Positions 61,302 to 64,000 of a stretch of DNA of 64,000 nt are shown piece after piece. The DNA comes from Christiangramia echinicola DSM 19838. Its GTDB lineage: Bacteria; Bacteroidota; Bacteroidia; Flavobacteriales; Flavobacteriaceae. A program made the position numbers and the translations under genes. A model generated the notes under the pieces. It had not been told where the DNA came from. It was given only the letters and a program-made list of their open reading frames with translations, and did no database searches. Positions within the stretch are counted from its first letter, which is position 1. Each line of letters opens with the position of its first letter. Location: positions 110,164 through 174,163 of the forward strand of contig NZ_AUHG01000017.1 in the NCBI RefSeq assembly GCF_000423065.1. The letters are read 5' to 3'.

Positions 61302-62251
61302 TTCTTATATATTTCTAATGTTGTTGAATAGATGTTTTCTTCAATACTATTATGTAATGTATGTGTATTTGGATATAATAAATTTAAGCGGTCTTTTAAG
61401 TTTTTGAGTCCAATACCTTTGTTTTCTAATGATTCATCAGTATCATAATTATTCTTGACTGCAAAACTTACCTTATTATCATCTTCTATAAGTTTTATAT
61501 GAACAAATGCATTTTCAGTAGCTCTTTCAACACCATGCTTAAAAGCGTTTTCTAATAAGATGATAAACAGTAAAGGGGCTATACTTGCATCTGAATTCTT
61601 AATCGTTTTTTCAAAATTAACATCAATATCTTTGTGGTATCTGGCCGTTTGCAAATCAATAAAATTTATTAAATAGCTTACTTCGTCTTTTAGTTTTACA
61701 CTTTCTTTACCACTATCATAAATGGTAAATCGCATTAAATCGGATAATTTTAAAACATAATCTTGAGCTGCATCAGCATCTTTCTTTATTAAGGAATATA
61801 AATTGTTTAATGTATTAAAGAAAAAATGTGGATTTATTTGATTTTTTAAAAGCATCAATTCTGCTTCCAATTTATCTTTTTTAAGTTTTTGAATTCTTTT
61901 TCGGTATTCGTAGGTCCAATAGAAAATTAAGTATGCAATTTCAATTGCCAAAAGAATTCTTACGCTATTCTTTAGGAAACCTCCATCTAAATCTGTGGTA
62001 ACATCAATAGCAAATATTAAAAGAGGAATACTTATTCCTAAAACGAGATATTTTAATCGAAGGTTAGACGTTCCAAATTTTATCTTTTCAGTTTGAAAGA
62101 GATAATACAAAAGGGTGTAAAAAATAACTAAGCCCAATGTGCTTGATAGTACTGTGAAAATTTCGCTTTGAGCGTTTCTTAAAATTAGCATTAATATAAT
62201 GATGATTCCAGATAGAATTGCTGTTGCCTTATAAAGTTTTTTATGTGTCAT
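61298..62251 (-). CDS. LytS-type sensor histidine kinase
   Basis: A 317-residue kinase with four N-terminal membrane helices (about 10-25, 35-52, 68-85, 97-113). The phospho-His142 box is NPHFFFNTLNNLYSL. ATP-binding blocks are PLLFIILLENAFKHGV and GIGLKNLKDRLNLLYP. It overlaps the regulator start by four bases and is divergent from the serine hydrolase gene at 62482. Confidence 0.9.
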   Translation of the reverse strand: MTHKKLYKATAILSGIIIILMLILRNAQSEIFTVLSSTLGLVIFYTLLYYLFQTEKIKFGTSNLRLKYLVLGISIPLLIFAIDVTTDLDGGFLKNSVRILLAIEIAYLIFYWTYEYRKRIQKLKKDKLEAELMLLKNQINPHFFFNTLNNLYSLIKKDADAAQDYVLKLSDLMRFTIYDSGKESVKLKDEVSYLINFIDLQTARYHKDIDVNFEKTIKNSDASIAPLLFIILLENAFKHGVERATENAFVHIKLIEDDNKVSFAVKNNYDTDESLENKGIGLKNLKDRLNLLYPNTHTLHNSIEENIYSTTLEIYKK

Positions 62252-62449
62252 GATTTTAATTTATTTATGATTTTGACACAAATCTATATTGCATATTCAA
62301 GGTTGCAATTTTTATTTTATGAACGTCTCTCTTCATATTCCAAACGTATCAAATTTAATGATAAAGGTACTTTAAATATTATAATGAGTTGATTACCATT
62401 TGACACGTTAGCTTCATCAAAATAGTTCTAAATAACGAATATTCAGCTC

Positions 62450-62457
62450 TAGGTTTG
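62450..62457 (+). promoter_or_regulatory. -7 element of the serine hydrolase promoter
   Basis: TAGGTTTG fits the Bacteroidota -7 consensus TAnnTTTG and is 24 bp before the start codon. The -33 region at the usual spacing reads TTCTA, only a partial match to TTTG. Confidence 0.4.
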
Positions 62458-62481
62458 CATCGAATTTAAAACTAAATACAT

Positions 62482-63570
62482 ATGAAAACTTTAATTACAA
62501 TTATTACAATCGCATTATCAACCTTATTTGTAAATGCTCAAACGAGTTCTGAGAAGGAACTATTAAAAACTTTAAATGAAACTACACCAAAGGCATTGCA
62601 AGACAATAAAGTACCTGGATTGGCATTGGCTATTATTAAAGATGGTCAAGTGATTATTAAAAAGGGATATGGATTTTCTGATGTAAAAAAAAATGAGATT
62701 GTTAATAGTAAAACAGGCTTTAATATTGGATCTATATCAAAAATGTTTACCGCTTGGGGAATTATGAAATTGGTAGAAGAAGGAAAACTTAATTTAGATA
62801 TTCCTGTTTCAAAATATATTTTGAATTGGAAATTACCATCTAGTGAATTTGATTCAGATAAAGTAACCATAAGGAACCTATTACAACATACTGCAGGTTT
62901 GTCTGTTCATGGTTACAGCGGTTATGAAACTAAAGATGAATTAACTTCGATTGGTGAGTCGTTATCCGGAACTACTAATTCAGATGAGGCTGTAGAACTC
63001 GTTATGGAACCTGAAAGCAAATGGAAATATTCAGGTGGTGGTTATTCTATATTACAATTAGTTATTGAAAACGTTAGTGGCAAATCATTTGCGGATTACA
63101 TGAAAGAAAATATTTTTAAGCCTTTGAGAATGAAACAGACAAGTTTTAATATTAGTAAAAAGGTTTTAAAAAAATCTGCAAAGGCATATGATGAAGATGC
63201 AAAGGAAATTCCATTACGCCTTTTCAATGCGCAAGCAGCAGCTGGTTTACATACAACACTTAATGATCTTATTCTTTTTGCAAAAGCATCATTTTCAAAA
63301 AATCCTGTTTTGTCAGAAGAAAGCATTGCTCTTTTAATAGAACCTACCGAACTATCAAAAGGGAATTACGGAATGGGTTATATGATTATGAATCGTTTTG
63401 GGGATTTCACATTATCTGGTCATGGTGGTTCTAATGAAGGATGGCAATCTGGTTTTATGCTCGATTTTGAATCGAAATCTGGTATTATTGTACTTACCAA
63501 TGGCTCAAATGGAAGGAATGTCTTATTTGGAAGTATGAAAGATTGGGCCAAGTGGCATGGAAGCAACTAA
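62482..63570 (+). CDS. Serine hydrolase (class-C beta-lactamase fold)
   Basis: A 362-residue exported hydrolase, domain only, without TPR. The signal peptide ends at about residue 19 (FVNAQ). SISK is at 84-87 in FNIGSISKMFTA, YSGGGYS is the second motif and HGGSNEG the third. Periplasmic peptidase or esterase activity is likely; a true beta-lactamase role is not shown. It runs opposite to the LytS/LytTR pair, whose probable target it is, and ends at a strong terminator. Confidence 0.88.
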   Translation: MKTLITIITIALSTLFVNAQTSSEKELLKTLNETTPKALQDNKVPGLALAIIKDGQVIIKKGYGFSDVKKNEIVNSKTGFNIGSISKMFTAWGIMKLVEEGKLNLDIPVSKYILNWKLPSSEFDSDKVTIRNLLQHTAGLSVHGYSGYETKDELTSIGESLSGTTNSDEAVELVMEPESKWKYSGGGYSILQLVIENVSGKSFADYMKENIFKPLRMKQTSFNISKKVLKKSAKAYDEDAKEIPLRLFNAQAAAGLHTTLNDLILFAKASFSKNPVLSEESIALLIEPTELSKGNYGMGYMIMNRFGDFTLSGHGGSNEGWQSGFMLDFESKSGIIVLTNGSNGRNVLFGSMKDWAKWHGSN

Positions 63571-63589
63571 TTATATTTTCTCTTATTTT

Positions 63590-63627
63590 AACAGTGAATG
63601 TCCATAAGTTGAACATTCACTGTTTTT
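63590..63627 (+). terminator. Intrinsic terminator after serine hydrolase
   Basis: AACAGTGAATGT (63590-63601) pairs perfectly with ACATTCACTGTT (63613-63624), an 11-nt loop and T to 63627. It begins 20 bp after the stop codon. Confidence 0.92.
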
Positions 63628-63678
63628 GTACATAATGTTTAAAATTATGTAGCCTTTATTCAGGACGGGTCAGAATGT

Positions 63679-63692
63679 GCTACAACGGTCTC
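63679..63692. repeat. Repeat-like sequence at the IS110 left border
   Basis: GCTACAACGGTCTC resembles the left end of repeat A (GCTACAACGATCTC, one mismatch) and of repeat B. It lies just outside the presumed left end of the IS110 element that follows. Confidence 0.4.
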
Positions 63693-63723
63693 CTTTACTT
63701 TGTTTTCATATTTTAAGAGAGAA

Positions 63724-63860
63724 CTAAGGGGAGAACTATAACGGTCTCTAGTTAGGCACCATTAATCGTAAGAGTCCCCTTAGCTTCTACTATTGTTGCG
63801 AAGAACTAATTGGAATACCAGGTCTTAGCGGAACCCGTTAAAGGAGATAGTTAACGCAAC
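63724..63860 (+). ncRNA. Candidate IS110 bridge/seekRNA region
   Basis: Two adjacent stem-loops lie directly before the transposase start. CTAAGGGGA (63724-63732) pairs with TCCCCTTAG (63775-63783), and GTTGCG (63795-63800) pairs with CGCAAC (63855-63860). Two separate loops of about 40-55 nt are what an IS110 guide RNA needs for target and donor recognition. Boundaries and expression are inferred. Confidence 0.45.
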
Positions 63861-63885
63861 TTCATTTTAAATCGATTTTAAAGAT

Positions 63886-64000
63886 ATGAAAAATTACCAG
63901 TTAGCTGTAGGGATTGATGTATCCAAAAAGACCTTAGATGTTTTCCTTCATAACCATAGTAAACATCGGGTATTCGATAATACCAGATCAGGCTATATTT
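63886..64000 (+). mobile_element. IS110-family transposase, cut by window end
   Basis: The first 38 codons of an IS110 transposase. The DEDD domain begins with LAVGIDVSKKTLDVFLHNHS, carrying the first catalytic Asp in GIDVSK. It is a different element from the fragment at 24668 (YGVDISKSFFDV, other flanks). It reads plus-strand and continues beyond the window, so its integrity is unknown. Confidence 0.88.

Noticed and set aside
38975..63570. True beta-lactamases
   Set aside because: All four share SxxK/Y-x-N-type motifs, but in this fold these also occur in esterases and peptidases; no class-specific evidence.
24668..64000. Composite transposon made by two IS110 copies
   Set aside because: The two transposase N termini and leaders are clearly different, one is truncated, and both read the same way. 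IS110 elements do not form classical composite transposons, so they are only neighbours of the island.
1..64000. CRISPR array or tRNA/rRNA genes
   Set aside because: I saw no regularly spaced direct repeats of CRISPR length and no cloverleaf or rRNA-like sequence.

Overview
The window is Bacteroidota DNA, most likely from a marine or environmental Flavobacteriaceae. The evidence is low GC, A-rich leaders before start codons instead of Shine-Dalgarno sites, a CTnDOT-type transfer gene set with RteC, LytTR two-component pairs, M1-peptidase/ABC permeases and TPR-tailed serine hydrolases. The genus cannot be read from the sequence.

Region 1 (about 0.2-24.4 kb) is part of an integrative conjugative element; neither end nor an integrase is inside the window. 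It reads ssb, a RadC-family gene, an inverted-repeat-rich stretch that is the best oriT candidate, mobilisation protein (BfmA/BtgA type), MobB-type relaxase and a VirD4/TraG-type coupling protein. A cargo pair follows: a 1258-aa single-chain restriction-modification enzyme, then a 1046-aa protein joining a calcineurin-like metallophosphoesterase to a P-loop STAND/NACHT-like NTPase, a probable anti-phage module. Next, on the minus strand, is a compact mating-pore operon (TraE, F, G/VirB4, I-like, J, K, M, N and a small lipoprotein). Behind it lie a DnaC-like ATPase, a winged-helix replication-type protein, an excisionase-like HTH protein and RteC. A seven-helix LuxR-type regulator with a short asparaginase-domain protein closes the block.

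Region 2 (about 24.4-24.9 kb) is a truncated IS110-family element whose leader can fold into a branched hairpin. A second, different IS110 element starts at 63.886 kb and runs off the window.

Region 3 (about 24.9-63.6 kb) is an AT-rich accessory island of mostly minus-strand, single-gene units: three esterases, four class-C beta-lactamase-fold serine hydrolases, an alpha/beta hydrolase, an amidohydrolase, an MDR oxidoreductase, a CPBP protease, a divergent tryptophanyl-tRNA synthetase, small membrane proteins and lipoproteins. Four regulatory modules are interleaved: two LytS/LytTR pairs and two AraC + TolB-like + TPR regulators with opposite domain order. Several genes are separated by structured 105-155 bp repeats that nearly touch the genes, giving a cassette-like layout. 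Relics are common: a decayed umuC, a frameshifted PD40 protein, an internally deleted amidohydrolase copy and a DUF4386 5' relic. A 22-bp palindrome occurs upstream of four of the island genes and suggests a shared local regulon.

Most notable are the phosphoesterase-STAND/restriction pair in the mobile element, the repeat-bounded cassette-like island, the 22-bp palindrome, and the folded leaders of the two IS110 elements.
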